Assembly (NCBI GenBank): GCA_963815125.1
Contig: CAWFFM010000001.1
Location: 310,001 to 374,000, forward strand
Direction: 5' to 3'
Length of the DNA: 64,000 nt
From: Actinocatenispora sp963815125
GTDB taxonomy: Bacteria > Actinomycetota > Actinomycetes > Mycobacteriales > Micromonosporaceae
Shown here: one piece after another, positions 25,303 through 34,021 of the stretch
How positions within the stretch are numbered: the first letter of the stretch is position 1
Layout: every line of letters begins with the position of its first letter
Notes under the pieces: generated by a model
What the model saw: only the letters and a program-made list of their open reading frames with translations
Databases searched by the model: none
What the model was told of the DNA's origin: nothing
Translations under genes and position numbers: made by a program

Positions 25303-25851
25303 GTGAGACAGGAAGCGGGGGAAACGCGTGGCGGGTCGGCGACCGACCCGCCACACAATGACCCTGCGTTCACGTTCCGCACTCCACAACTCGACGACGG
25401 TGTACGGATGTGGCGCTTGGCGGCCGATTCCGGAACACTCGACGTCAATTCCAGGTACAGCTATCTGCTCTGGTGCCGGGATTTTTCGGACACCACGGTC
25501 GTCGGCTGCCTGAACGACTCGGTGGTCGCATTCATCACCGGATATCTGCGCCCTGCGGCGCCGGACACGTTGTTTGTCTGGCAGGTGGCGGTCGATGCCG
25601 CCCAGCAGCGGCGTGGGCTGGCCAGGCGCGCGCTGGACGCACTGGTCAGTCAGGTTGCGCAGCACCGGCCCGTGGCCTATGTGGAAGCCACGGTCACGCC
25701 CGACAACGTGCCTTCGTGCCGTTTGTTCGAGGGTTTCGCCCGAAACAGCGATGCTGCTCTGACCACTCAACCCCTTTTCACCGAAAAGCATTTCGGCGGT
25801 AGCGCTCATCTTGAGGAGGTGCTCTACCGAATCGGCCCGCTACCGCGTTGA
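25303..25851 (+). CDS. ectA: Diaminobutyrate acetyltransferase
   Basis: 182 residues from GTG 25,303. GNAT enzyme converting L-2,4-diaminobutyrate to N-gamma-acetyl-diaminobutyrate in ectoine synthesis. Family hallmarks are SGTLDVNSRYSYLLWCRDF, FVWQVAVDAAQQRRGLARRA (acetyl-CoA loop), VEATVTPDNVPSCRLFEGFA and EKHFGG near the C-terminus. The start is chosen because ATG 25,291 lies within the -10 box of a good promoter, making a leaderless transcript beginning at GTG most likely. First gene of ectABCD. Confidence 0.93.
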   Translation: MRQEAGETRGGSATDPPHNDPAFTFRTPQLDDGVRMWRLAADSGTLDVNSRYSYLLWCRDFSDTTVVGCLNDSVVAFITGYLRPAAPDTLFVWQVAVDAAQQRRGLARRALDALVSQVAQHRPVAYVEATVTPDNVPSCRLFEGFARNSDAALTTQPLFTEKHFGGSAHLEEVLYRIGPLPR

Positions 25852-25881
25852 CCGAGACACTCGATCCCCCTGCGACGGAGG

Positions 25882-27129
25882 ATGATGAATCTCTTCGCCG
25901 AACTAGAGTCCGAAGTCCGAAGCTACTGCCGTACCTGGCCCGTGGTGTTCGACCGTGCGGTCGGAAGCCAGGTATTCGATGAGAACGGTCGCGCCTACCT
26001 CGACTTCTTCGCCGGCGCGGGCGCACTGAATTACGGGCACAACAACCCGGAACTGAAAAAGGCCCTGCTGGACTACCTGTCGCGTGACGGCCTCACCCAT
26101 GGCCTGGACATGCACACGGTGGCGAAGCGGGATCTGCTGACGGCGCTGCGGGACCGTATCCTGGCGCCGCGTGGGCTGGACTACAAGGTCCAGTTTCCAG
26201 GACCCACCGGTACCAACGCCGTGGAGTCGGCGCTCAAGCTGGCCCGTAAGGTGACCGGCCGTGAGTCGATCGTCAGCTTCACCAACGCGTTCCACGGCAT
26301 GACGCTCGGGTCGCTGTCGGTGACCGGCAACTCGATGAAGCGTGGCGGTGCGGGGATCCCCCTGGTGCACGCCACGCCGATGCCGTTCGACAACTTCCTG
26401 GACGGCAAGGTACCCGACTTCCTGTGGTTCGAGCGGCTGCTCGAGGACAGCGGCAGCGGGCTGAACGCGCCCGCGGCGGTCATCGTGGAGACGGTGCAGG
26501 GCGAGGGCGGCATCAACGTGGCGCGCCCTGAATGGTTGCGGAGCCTCGCGGAGCTGTGCCGACGTCGGGACATGCTGCTGATCGTCGACGACATCCAGAT
26601 GGGGTGCGGTCGCACCGGCCCGTTCTTCAGTTTCGAGTCCGCCGGGATCCAACCGGACATCGTCTGCCTGTCGAAGTCGATCGGCGGGTACGGGTTGCCG
26701 TTGGCGCTCACCCTGTTCCGGCCAGAGCTCGACGTGTGGGAGCCCGGTGAGCACAACGGTACGTTCCGGGGCAACAATCCGGCGTTCGTCACCGCGGCTC
26801 GGGCGCTCGACCTCTTCTGGTCCGATGATCAGCTATCGATCCGCACCGAGGCCAACGGCGAAGTCGTACGGGAGGCGCTGACCGCCATCGCCGCCGCACA
26901 TCCCGAGTTCGGCGCGGAGGTACGAGGTCGAGGTCTTGCCTGGGGTCTGGAGTTCCAGGACCCGTCGGTCGCCGGGAAGGTCGCCACTGCGGCCTTCGAG
27001 CGTGGTCTGCTCGTGGAGACCGCAGGTACCGACAGCGAGGTCGTCAAGCTGATGCCGGCTCTCACCATCACGCACGACGAGCTGACCGAGGGTCTGTCGA
27101 TCCTCACGGATGCTGTCTCAGCCTGCTGA
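25882..27129 (+). CDS. ectB: Diaminobutyrate--2-oxoglutarate transaminase
   Basis: 415 residues. Class III PLP aminotransferase making L-2,4-diaminobutyrate from aspartate semialdehyde. The PLP lysine is K265 in CLSKSIGGYG, with LIVDDIQMGCGRTGPF and GPTGTNAVESALKLARK also present. GGAGG lies just before two ATGs (25,882 and 25,885); the second has better spacing. Located 30 bp after ectA in the same operon. Confidence 0.95.
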   Translation: MMNLFAELESEVRSYCRTWPVVFDRAVGSQVFDENGRAYLDFFAGAGALNYGHNNPELKKALLDYLSRDGLTHGLDMHTVAKRDLLTALRDRILAPRGLDYKVQFPGPTGTNAVESALKLARKVTGRESIVSFTNAFHGMTLGSLSVTGNSMKRGGAGIPLVHATPMPFDNFLDGKVPDFLWFERLLEDSGSGLNAPAAVIVETVQGEGGINVARPEWLRSLAELCRRRDMLLIVDDIQMGCGRTGPFFSFESAGIQPDIVCLSKSIGGYGLPLALTLFRPELDVWEPGEHNGTFRGNNPAFVTAARALDLFWSDDQLSIRTEANGEVVREALTAIAAAHPEFGAEVRGRGLAWGLEFQDPSVAGKVATAAFERGLLVETAGTDSEVVKLMPALTITHDELTEGLSILTDAVSAC

Positions 27130-27154
27130 GCTACCCGCGCTGGAGGAAACGATC

Positions 27155-27568
27155 ATGATTGTCCGATCGCTGGATGACATCACCGGTACCGAACGCGACG
27201 TGGAGACGCCCACCTGGCGCAGCAGGCGGTTGGTACTGGCCAAGGAGAAGGTCGGCTTCTCGCTGCACGAGACGGTGCTGTACGCGGGCACCACCACGCC
27301 CATGTGGTACGCCAACCACGTCGAGGCGGTGCTGTGCGTCGAGGGCGAAGGGGAACTGACCAACTCCGACACCGGGGAGAAGCACGCCATCTCGCCCGGC
27401 ACCATGTACCTGCTCGACGGGCATGAACACCACACGATGCACGCCATCACCGACGTGCGCACCGTCTGCGTGTTCAACCCACCCTGCACGGGGCGGGAGG
27501 TACACGACGAGAACGGCGTCTACCCGTTGATCGTCGAGGACGACACCCCTCAGGAGGTATCCGCATGA
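27155..27568 (+). CDS. ectC: L-ectoine synthase
   Basis: 137 residues from ATG 27,155 with GGAGG upstream. Cupin-fold cyclase converting N-gamma-acetyl-diaminobutyrate to ectoine. Signature MIVRSLDDITGTERDV at the start, PMWYANHVEAVLCVEGEGEL (metal-binding cupin strand) and YLLDGHEHHTMHA. The stop overlaps the ectD start (ATGA). Confidence 0.95.
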   Translation: MIVRSLDDITGTERDVETPTWRSRRLVLAKEKVGFSLHETVLYAGTTTPMWYANHVEAVLCVEGEGELTNSDTGEKHAISPGTMYLLDGHEHHTMHAITDVRTVCVFNPPCTGREVHDENGVYPLIVEDDTPQEVSA

Positions 27569-28470
27569 CATCGACCGTGACCGTGCCCGACACCGTGACT
27601 GACAAGTACCCGACCCGTAAACGACCCACGCCGAGCCTGATCTTCCGGCGTGATCCGGTGGTGCACACGACCGGGGCGTCCGGACCGATCGACGAGACGA
27701 CGCTCGCCGACTACGACCGCAACGGCTTCCTCACCATCGACGAACTGCTCACGCCCGACGAGGTGGCGGCGTTCTCCGCCGAGCTGGACCGGCTGGCCGG
27801 TGACGAGAAGGTACGGGCCGACGAGCGGACCGTGGTGGAGAAGAGCTCCAACGAGGTTCGGTCGATCTTCGAGGTGCACAAGATCAGTGACATGGTCGCC
27901 AAGCTGGTCGCCGATCCTCGGGTGGTCGGCCGCGCCCGGCAGATCCTCGGCTCGGACGTCTACGTGCACCAGAGCCGGATCAACTACAAGCCGGGCTTCG
28001 GTGGTGGCTCCTTCTACTGGCACTCCGACTTCGAGACCTGGCATGCCGAGGACGGCATGCCGGCGATGCGGGCGGTCAGCATCTCCATCGCGCTGACCGA
28101 GAACTACCCGCAGAACGGCTGCCTGATGATCATGCCGGGCTCGCACCGCACCTTCGTGTCGTGCGTCGGGGAGACCCCGGCGGAGCACTACAAGCAGTCG
28201 CTGAAGGAGCAGGAGGTCGGTACGCCCGACCAGGACAGCCTGAAGCTGCTGGCCGGCAAGCACGGCATCGAACAGTTCACCGGCCCCGCCGGATCTGCGG
28301 TGATGTTCGACTGCAACTGCATGCACGGCTCGAACGGCAACATCACGCCGTACCCGCGGTCGAACATCTTCGTCGTGTTCAACAGCGTGGACAACACGCC
28401 GGTGGAGCCGTTCGGCGCACCGCAGCGTCGGCCGTCGTTCATCGCCAGCAGGGACTTCACGGCGGTCTGA
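27565..28470 (+). CDS. ectD: Ectoine 5-hydroxylase
   Basis: 301 residues. Non-haem Fe(II)/2-oxoglutarate dioxygenase turning ectoine into 5-hydroxyectoine. The iron facial triad can be placed as H153 and D155 (WHSDFETWH) and H254 (MHGSNGN). Other family marks are RINYKPGFGGGSFYWH and the C-terminal NSVDNTPVEPF. Presence of ectD means the host should make hydroxyectoine, usually associated with heat or desiccation protection as well as salt. Confidence 0.95.
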   Translation: MTSTVTVPDTVTDKYPTRKRPTPSLIFRRDPVVHTTGASGPIDETTLADYDRNGFLTIDELLTPDEVAAFSAELDRLAGDEKVRADERTVVEKSSNEVRSIFEVHKISDMVAKLVADPRVVGRARQILGSDVYVHQSRINYKPGFGGGSFYWHSDFETWHAEDGMPAMRAVSISIALTENYPQNGCLMIMPGSHRTFVSCVGETPAEHYKQSLKEQEVGTPDQDSLKLLAGKHGIEQFTGPAGSAVMFDCNCMHGSNGNITPYPRSNIFVVFNSVDNTPVEPFGAPQRRPSFIASRDFTAV

Positions 28471-28572
28471 GCCCGTACCGTCGGGCATCCGGGCCGAGGG
28501 ACCCACGGGTCCGTCGGCCCGGGCCGGCTGGGCGCAGGCCGGCGACTTCGCGACAACACCCTTGGACCCGCC

Positions 28573-28755
28573 GTGATGATCGGGCATCCTGGAGAGGTGA
28601 CGCCGCCCGAACCACCAGTACGGCCGAGTCTTCGGGACTCCCGGCCGGCATACCGGCACAACGGTCCGGTGCTGATACTGGGCATCGTGGTGGGGGTGTT
28701 GATGCTGGCGGCCTGCCTGGTGGGTGTGTTCGTGGCCGGCGGTGTCACCCGCTGA
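28573..28755 (+). CDS. Small single-pass membrane protein
   Basis: 60 residues: a short Pro-rich N-terminus, then one transmembrane helix (GPVLILGIVVGVLMLAACLVGVFVAG) and a three-residue tail. It stands 100 bp after ectD with its own start. Codon use is consistent with coding. No family assigned. Confidence 0.5.
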   Translation: MMIGHPGEVTPPEPPVRPSLRDSRPAYRHNGPVLILGIVVGVLMLAACLVGVFVAGGVTR

Positions 28756-28768
28756 TCGTGCTGCCCGG

Positions 28769-28794
28769 CGCCCCGTCGGTGATCCGGCGGGGCA
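28769..28794. terminator. Hairpin between convergent genes
   Basis: CGCCCCGTCGG-tgat-CCGGCGGGGCA: an 11-bp stem with one G-T type pair, between the stop of the small membrane protein and the stop of otsB-GH15. Confidence 0.6.
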
Positions 28795-28803
28795 CCGTGC
28801 TGC

Positions 28804-31353
28804 TCAGGCCCGGTCCAGCAACTGGGCGCAGCGGATCAGGCCGAGATGGCTGTAGGCCTGCGGATGGTTACCCAGCCCGCGCTCGGCCAACGGGTCGTAC
28901 TGCTCGGGCAGCAGACCGGTCGGCCCGGCACAGTCGACCAGCTGCTCATACAGCTCCTCGGCGTCCGAGCGTCGCCCGGTACGCAGGTACGACTCGATCA
29001 TCCATGCGGTACAGACGTGGAAGCCGCCCTCGGTGCCCGGCATCCCGTCGTCGGAACGGTACCGGTACACCACCGGACCGCTGCGCAGCTCCGCCTCGAT
29101 CGCCAGCACCGTGGACAGGAACCGCGGGTCGTCATCGGCGAGCAGACCGGACAGTCCGATCCACAGCGACGCAGCGTCCAGATCCGTACCGTCGTAGGCG
29201 GTGGTGTAGGCGCCGACCTCGTCGTCCCAGCCGTGCTCCAGCACGTTCTGGGCGATCGTGTCACGCAGCTCGACCCAGTCCGGTTGCCCCGTCAGGCCGT
29301 GCCGGTCCACCAGTTGCAGCGCCCGGTCCACGGTCTGCCAGCACATCACCTTCGAGTACACGTGGTGGCGCGGCGGTTGGCGTTGTTCCCAGATCCCGTG
29401 GTCGGGTTCGAACCACCGCCGGGCCACCGCGTCGACCATCGCGCGGACCACGTCCGCCTCGAAGGCGGTGAGTGAGCCGCGCCGGTCCGCCACTGCCAGT
29501 ACCAGATCGGCGACCGGGCCGAACACGTCCAGTTGCAGCTGCCGGTTGGCCGCGTTGCCGACCCGTACCGGCCGGGAACCGGCGTAGCCGGGCAGCGAGT
29601 CGATGACGGCCTCCGGGCCGAGCGTGTGCCCTTCGACCGTGTACAGGGGATGCAGCCGTTCCGGATGCCCGCCGGTGCGTTCGACGCAGCCCGCGGTCCA
29701 GGACAGCAGGCCCTCCGCCTCCTCGAGCGAACCCAGATCCACCAGGGCCCGTGCGCTCAGCGCGGCGTCGCGCAGCCAGCAGTACCGGTAGTCCCAGTTG
29801 CGTACGCCGCCGAGGTCCTCGGGCAGGCTGCTGGTCGCCGCGGCCAGGATCGCCCCGGTCGGCCGGTACACCAGGCCACGCAGGGTCAACGCGCTGCGGG
29901 CCACCAGATCGGCGGAGTGCCGGGGCAGCTCCAACCGGTCCAGCCAGCCCCGCCAGGCGTCCAACGCGTCGGCGGAGCGCTCCGCCACCGGGCGGTGGTC
30001 GGCCTGCAGACTGTCGGTACCGCAGCGCAGTTCCAGCACCGCCGTACCGCCTGCCTTGTTCAGGTCGATGACGGCGTGCGCGGTGTCGTACTCGCCTTCG
30101 CTGACCACATCCCAGTCGACACCGGGGGAGTACAGCACCGCCGGTTCGTTGGAACCGAGCATCAGCAGGCCGTCCCGCAACGGTTGCAGCCGCACCGAGA
30201 CCTGACCGAACTCGGGACGGGGCGCGAACTCCACCCGGGCGCGGCCGGTGCCGGACAGCTCCCGTACCAGCGTGGTGCGTCCTTCGGGTGAGTGCGGGTC
30301 CAACCAGTCGGTGACGGTCAGGCCGGACCACCGGGTCTCCACGGTCATCGTGCCGGTCCGGTACCGCTGCCCGAGCGGCAGGCCACCGCGCTCCGAGAAG
30401 ATGCTGAAGTGGCCGGCCGGCGTACCGCCCAGCAGGTCGGCGAACAGGGCGGAGGAGTCCGGCCGCGGGTGGCACATCCAGGTGATCTTCGCGTCCGGGG
30501 TGATCAACGCGAGGTTGTCCCCGCAGGCGAGCATCGAGTGCCGTTCGACCGGCACCGCCCGTTCCCCGTACAGCCAGCGCCGGCGTGTGTCGAGTACCAG
30601 CGCCAGCAGCTTGGCGACCTCCAGCGGGTCGGCCACCCGGTGTCTGGCCCGGGTGTCACCGAAGCCCACCTTCACCCCGACGTCCGGACCGTGCAGGTGC
30701 GCGAACCCGTTCTCGTCGGTCACGTCGTCGCCGATGAACAGTACGGCGCTGGCCCCGAGCTGGCTGCGCAGCGCGTCCAGCGCGGTGCCCTTGTCCGTCT
30801 CGACCACGGACAGCTCGATGACCTCCTTGCCCCGGGTCACCTGGACCCCGGGCCAGCTGGCCGGTCCCGCGTCGATCCGCTCGGTGATGTCGGCAGCGAT
30901 CTGCCGGTCGGCGCCCCGGGTGTGTACCGCGACGCTGGCCGGTTTCGCCTCCATGTGCACACCCGGGTGCTCGGCCACCAGCGGCTGCAGCGCGCTCTGC
31001 AGCCGCGTACGCAGTTCGGTCGCCGCCGGGCCGAGCTGGTGGACGAAGCCGACGTCGAACTCCGAGCCGTGACTGCCCACCAGATGGATCTCGCTGGGCA
31101 GGCGGGACAGCACGGCCAGATCGCGCAGCGCCCGACCGGAGACCACCGCGACCTTGGTCTGCGGCAGGTTCGCCAGTGCCCGCAGCGCCGCGACCGCCTC
31201 GGGTAGCGGCGCGGCGTCGCTCGGATTCTCCACGATGGGCGCGAGCGTGCCGTCGTAGTCGCAGGTGACCAGCAACTGCGGTACCCGCGCGATGCGGGCG
31301 AGGGTGTCCCGCAGCGCCGCGTCCAGGGGCGCTGTCGGCGCGACCACGCTCAT
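28804..31353 (-). CDS. otsB: Trehalose-6-phosphate phosphatase fused to a GH15 glycosidase
   Basis: 849 residues from ATG 31,353 (GGAGG 8 bp upstream). Residues 1 to about 245 are a HAD-type OtsB: nucleophile motif CDYDGTLAP (D32), VVSGRAL, and FIGDDVTDENGF. The remaining 600 residues are a GH15 glucoamylase/trehalase-like enzyme: GDNLALITPDAKITWMC at its start, NWDYRYCWLRDAAL, FEPDHGIWE, and a GLLPEQYDP...GNHPQAYSHLGLI end with the catalytic glutamates. GH15 proteins of this actinobacterial type include trehalases. The product may thus both form and break down trehalose. It follows otsA in the same direction. Confidence 0.92.
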   Translation of the reverse strand: MSVVAPTAPLDAALRDTLARIARVPQLLVTCDYDGTLAPIVENPSDAAPLPEAVAALRALANLPQTKVAVVSGRALRDLAVLSRLPSEIHLVGSHGSEFDVGFVHQLGPAATELRTRLQSALQPLVAEHPGVHMEAKPASVAVHTRGADRQIAADITERIDAGPASWPGVQVTRGKEVIELSVVETDKGTALDALRSQLGASAVLFIGDDVTDENGFAHLHGPDVGVKVGFGDTRARHRVADPLEVAKLLALVLDTRRRWLYGERAVPVERHSMLACGDNLALITPDAKITWMCHPRPDSSALFADLLGGTPAGHFSIFSERGGLPLGQRYRTGTMTVETRWSGLTVTDWLDPHSPEGRTTLVRELSGTGRARVEFAPRPEFGQVSVRLQPLRDGLLMLGSNEPAVLYSPGVDWDVVSEGEYDTAHAVIDLNKAGGTAVLELRCGTDSLQADHRPVAERSADALDAWRGWLDRLELPRHSADLVARSALTLRGLVYRPTGAILAAATSSLPEDLGGVRNWDYRYCWLRDAALSARALVDLGSLEEAEGLLSWTAGCVERTGGHPERLHPLYTVEGHTLGPEAVIDSLPGYAGSRPVRVGNAANRQLQLDVFGPVADLVLAVADRRGSLTAFEADVVRAMVDAVARRWFEPDHGIWEQRQPPRHHVYSKVMCWQTVDRALQLVDRHGLTGQPDWVELRDTIAQNVLEHGWDDEVGAYTTAYDGTDLDAASLWIGLSGLLADDDPRFLSTVLAIEAELRSGPVVYRYRSDDGMPGTEGGFHVCTAWMIESYLRTGRRSDAEELYEQLVDCAGPTGLLPEQYDPLAERGLGNHPQAYSHLGLIRCAQLLDRA

Positions 31354-31461
31354 CGGCAAGCCTCCGCAGCGAGCATCGTCGGGAGCGCCATCGGTGGGGG
31401 CACTGTCATCGAGGTTGTGCTCCAGGGTTCGGGCGACGACCGGTACGGCCGCCGTCGGTGG

Positions 31462-32889
31462 TCAGGACGTGCCGGTCTCCTGGGCCAGGGTCTCGGCAGC
31501 CTCCGGTACGCCCAGCGCGGTCAGGAACGAGCGCGCCCAGTGGTCCACGTCGTGGTTGCGCAGGAAACGCCGCATGGCGCGCATCCGGCGCGCCTGGTCG
31601 GTGGGGTCGGCCCCCACCGCCCGCAGCATGGCGTCCTTCAGTACGTCGGTGTCGTGCGGGTTGACCAGGTAGGCCTGTCTCAGGTCGGAGGCCGCCCCGG
31701 CGAACTCGGAGAGGATCAGCGAACCACCCAGATCGACCCGGGCCGCCACGTACTCCTTGGCCACCAGATTCATTCCGTCGCGCAACGGGGTCACCATCAT
31801 CACGTCGGACGCGGAGAACAGGGCGACGAGCTCGGCACGGTCGACGGAGCGGTGCAGGTAGTGGATGGCCGGTACGCCCACCCGCCCGTAGTCGCCGTTG
31901 ATCCGACCGACCTGTAGTTCGACCGCGTCCCGCAGGGTCTGATAGTGCGCGACGCGTTCCCGGCTGGGTGTGGCGACCTGCACCATCACCGCCTCCGGTA
32001 CCGACAGCTTGCCTTCCTGCAGCAGCTCCCGGAACGCCTTCAGCCGCCGGTCGATGCCCTTGGTGTAGTCGAGCCGGTCGACGCCGAGAATGATGTGTTT
32101 CGGGCTGCCCAGTTCGGCCCGGATCTCGGCGGCCCGCTTGCGTACCGACTCCGTCCCGGCCAGCCGTTCGAGTTCGCCGACGTCGATGGAGATCGGGAAG
32201 GCCGCGGCCCGCACGGTACGGCCGTCCACCTCCACCTCCGGCCCCTTGGGGTGCAGACCGAGGACGTGCCGGCTGAGCCGCAGGAAGTTCTGCGCGGCCA
32301 GCGGCCGCTGGAAGCCGACCAGATCGGCGCCGAGCAACCCGCGCAGGATCTCCACCCGCCGGGGCAGCTGCATGAACAGCTCCACCGGTGGGAACGGGAT
32401 GTGCAGGAAGAAGCCGATCCGCAGGTCGGGTCGCAGCTCGCGGAGCATCGCGGGGACCAGCTGCAACTGGTAGTCCTGGATCCAGACGACCGCGCCCTGG
32501 TCGGCGACCTCTGCCGCTGCGGCCGCGAACCGCTCGTTGACCTGTCGGTAGTTGTCCCACCAGCTGCGCCGGTAGACGGGTGGTTCGACGGCGTCGTGGT
32601 AGAGCGGCCAGAGCGAGGCGTTGGAGAAACCCTCGTAGTACTTCTCGATCTCCTGCTCGGACAGCGCGACCGGGTGCAGTCGCATGCCGTCCATCTCGAA
32701 CGCATCGGCGGCCGGACCGGTGCCGCCGGCCCAGCCGATCCAGGTGCCGTGTTCGGCCCGCATGATCGGGTGCAGGGCGGTGACCAGCCCACCTGGACTG
32801 CGCCGCCACTCACGCTGTCCGTCCGGTGTGGTCACCTCGTCCACCGGGAGTCGGTTGGCTACCACCACGAACGGGCTACGCGTTGTCAC
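31462..32889 (-). CDS. otsA: Trehalose-6-phosphate synthase
   Basis: 475 residues. GT20 enzyme making trehalose 6-phosphate from UDP/GDP-glucose and glucose 6-phosphate. Diagnostic stretches are FVVVANRLPVDE, SPGGLVTAL, WIQDYQLQLVP, FFLHIPFPP, GVDRLDYTKGIDRRL, and ATPSRERV and TPLRDGMNLVAKEYVAAR near the nucleotide site. Cytoplasmic. Its product is the substrate of the OtsB domain encoded 108 bp downstream, so the pair forms a trehalose pathway. Confidence 0.95.
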   Translation of the reverse strand: MTTRSPFVVVANRLPVDEVTTPDGQREWRRSPGGLVTALHPIMRAEHGTWIGWAGGTGPAADAFEMDGMRLHPVALSEQEIEKYYEGFSNASLWPLYHDAVEPPVYRRSWWDNYRQVNERFAAAAAEVADQGAVVWIQDYQLQLVPAMLRELRPDLRIGFFLHIPFPPVELFMQLPRRVEILRGLLGADLVGFQRPLAAQNFLRLSRHVLGLHPKGPEVEVDGRTVRAAAFPISIDVGELERLAGTESVRKRAAEIRAELGSPKHIILGVDRLDYTKGIDRRLKAFRELLQEGKLSVPEAVMVQVATPSRERVAHYQTLRDAVELQVGRINGDYGRVGVPAIHYLHRSVDRAELVALFSASDVMMVTPLRDGMNLVAKEYVAARVDLGGSLILSEFAGAASDLRQAYLVNPHDTDVLKDAMLRAVGADPTDQARRMRAMRRFLRNHDVDHWARSFLTALGVPEAAETLAQETGTS

Positions 32890-33048
32890 GCTGCTGCCTC
32901 CTCGGCCGGGTACCAGGGGGTCCGGATGCTGCCACGGTCGGACCGGTCTTCCGAGCCTACTGAACCATGAGGAGTGCGTGGACCAGGTGTGATGTGTGCG
33001 CCTCCGCGGTGCGGTGGCGGCCCGTCGGCGATATGTGCCGGAAACGGG

Positions 33049-33100
33049 CTACGCCCGGCGGCCCCGCGCGGTCCAGCCGCGTCGGGTACGCCGGGCGTAG
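33049..33100 (-). terminator. Long hairpin between the ABC permease gene and otsA
   Basis: Outer 12-bp perfect arms CTACGCCCGGCG / CGCCGGGCGTAG (33,049-33,060 and 33,089-33,100) with an inner CGCGG/CCGCG stem. A further GTAACC...GGTTAC pair abuts the permease stop. Lying downstream of the sugar ABC operon, it probably ends that transcript before otsA. Confidence 0.65.
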
Positions 33101-33121
33101 GGAGTAACCAGGACAAAATGG

Positions 33122-34021
33122 TTACTTCACGCCACCGGAGGTCAGACCCTCGACGATCCGACGCTGGAAGAACAGCACCATGATCACCAGCGGCACGGTG
33201 ACCACGACACCGGCCGCCATCTGCGTACTGAACGGCGTGTCGTACCCGTACTGCCCGGTGAACAGCGACGTGATGACCGGCGCGGTACGCATCTCCTGCT
33301 TGTTGGTCACCGACAGCGCGATGATGAACTCGTTCCACGCCACAATGAAGGTCAGGATCGCGGTGGTGAACACACCCGGCGCGGCCAGCGGCAGGATCAC
33401 CTTCCGGAACGCCTGCATCGGGGTCGCGCCGTCGATCTGCGCGGCCTCCTCCAGGGCGAACGGCATCTGCTTGAAGAACGCCGTGAGGTTGAACACCGCC
33501 AGCGGTAGCGCGAAGCTCAGGCTCGGCAGGATCATCGCCTGGTAGGTGTTGATCCAGTTGATCGAGACGAACAGCTTGAGCAGCGGCACCAGCAGTGAGA
33601 TGCCCGGGAACATCGAGGTCGCGATGATCGCGGCCAGCACCACGTTCTTGAACCGGAACTCCAACCGGGCCAGAACGTACGCCGCGGTGATCCCGATGAC
33701 CAGCGTCAGCACCGTGGTCACACCGGCCACGACCAGGGAGTTCAGCAACGCCCGGCCGAAACCGTTGCTCGGCTTGAACGCCGAGACGAAGTTCTCGATC
33801 GAGATCGGCCACGGGATGAGCTTGTTGGAGAACTGGTCGTCGGGCTGCCGCAGCGCCGACACCACCATCCAGTAGAACGGCGCCAGACAGTAGATCACGA
33901 TCAGCGCGATGCCCAGATAGGCGAACGGGCTGCTCTGGAACCGCCGCTTGCTGCGGGCCGGGCCAGCGGCCGGTGTGCCGGTGGTCGGAGCGTTCGCCCC
34001 GACGGGGGTGATGGCACTCAT
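33122..34021 (-). CDS. Carbohydrate ABC transporter permease (MalG type)
   Basis: 299 residues from ATG 34,021, which overlaps the stop of the MalF-type gene (ATGA). Six transmembrane helices are predicted. The EAA loop that contacts the ATPase reads EEAAQIDGATPMQAFRKVIL. The N-terminus is cytoplasmic and Pro/Ala-rich. Third gene of binding protein - permease - permease. No ATP-binding subunit is encoded here, so a shared MsiK/SugC-like ATPase elsewhere is likely. Confidence 0.93.
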   Translation of the reverse strand: MSAITPVGANAPTTGTPAAGPARSKRRFQSSPFAYLGIALIVIYCLAPFYWMVVSALRQPDDQFSNKLIPWPISIENFVSAFKPSNGFGRALLNSLVVAGVTTVLTLVIGITAAYVLARLEFRFKNVVLAAIIATSMFPGISLLVPLLKLFVSINWINTYQAMILPSLSFALPLAVFNLTAFFKQMPFALEEAAQIDGATPMQAFRKVILPLAAPGVFTTAILTFIVAWNEFIIALSVTNKQEMRTAPVITSLFTGQYGYDTPFSTQMAAGVVVTVPLVIMVLFFQRRIVEGLTSGGVK

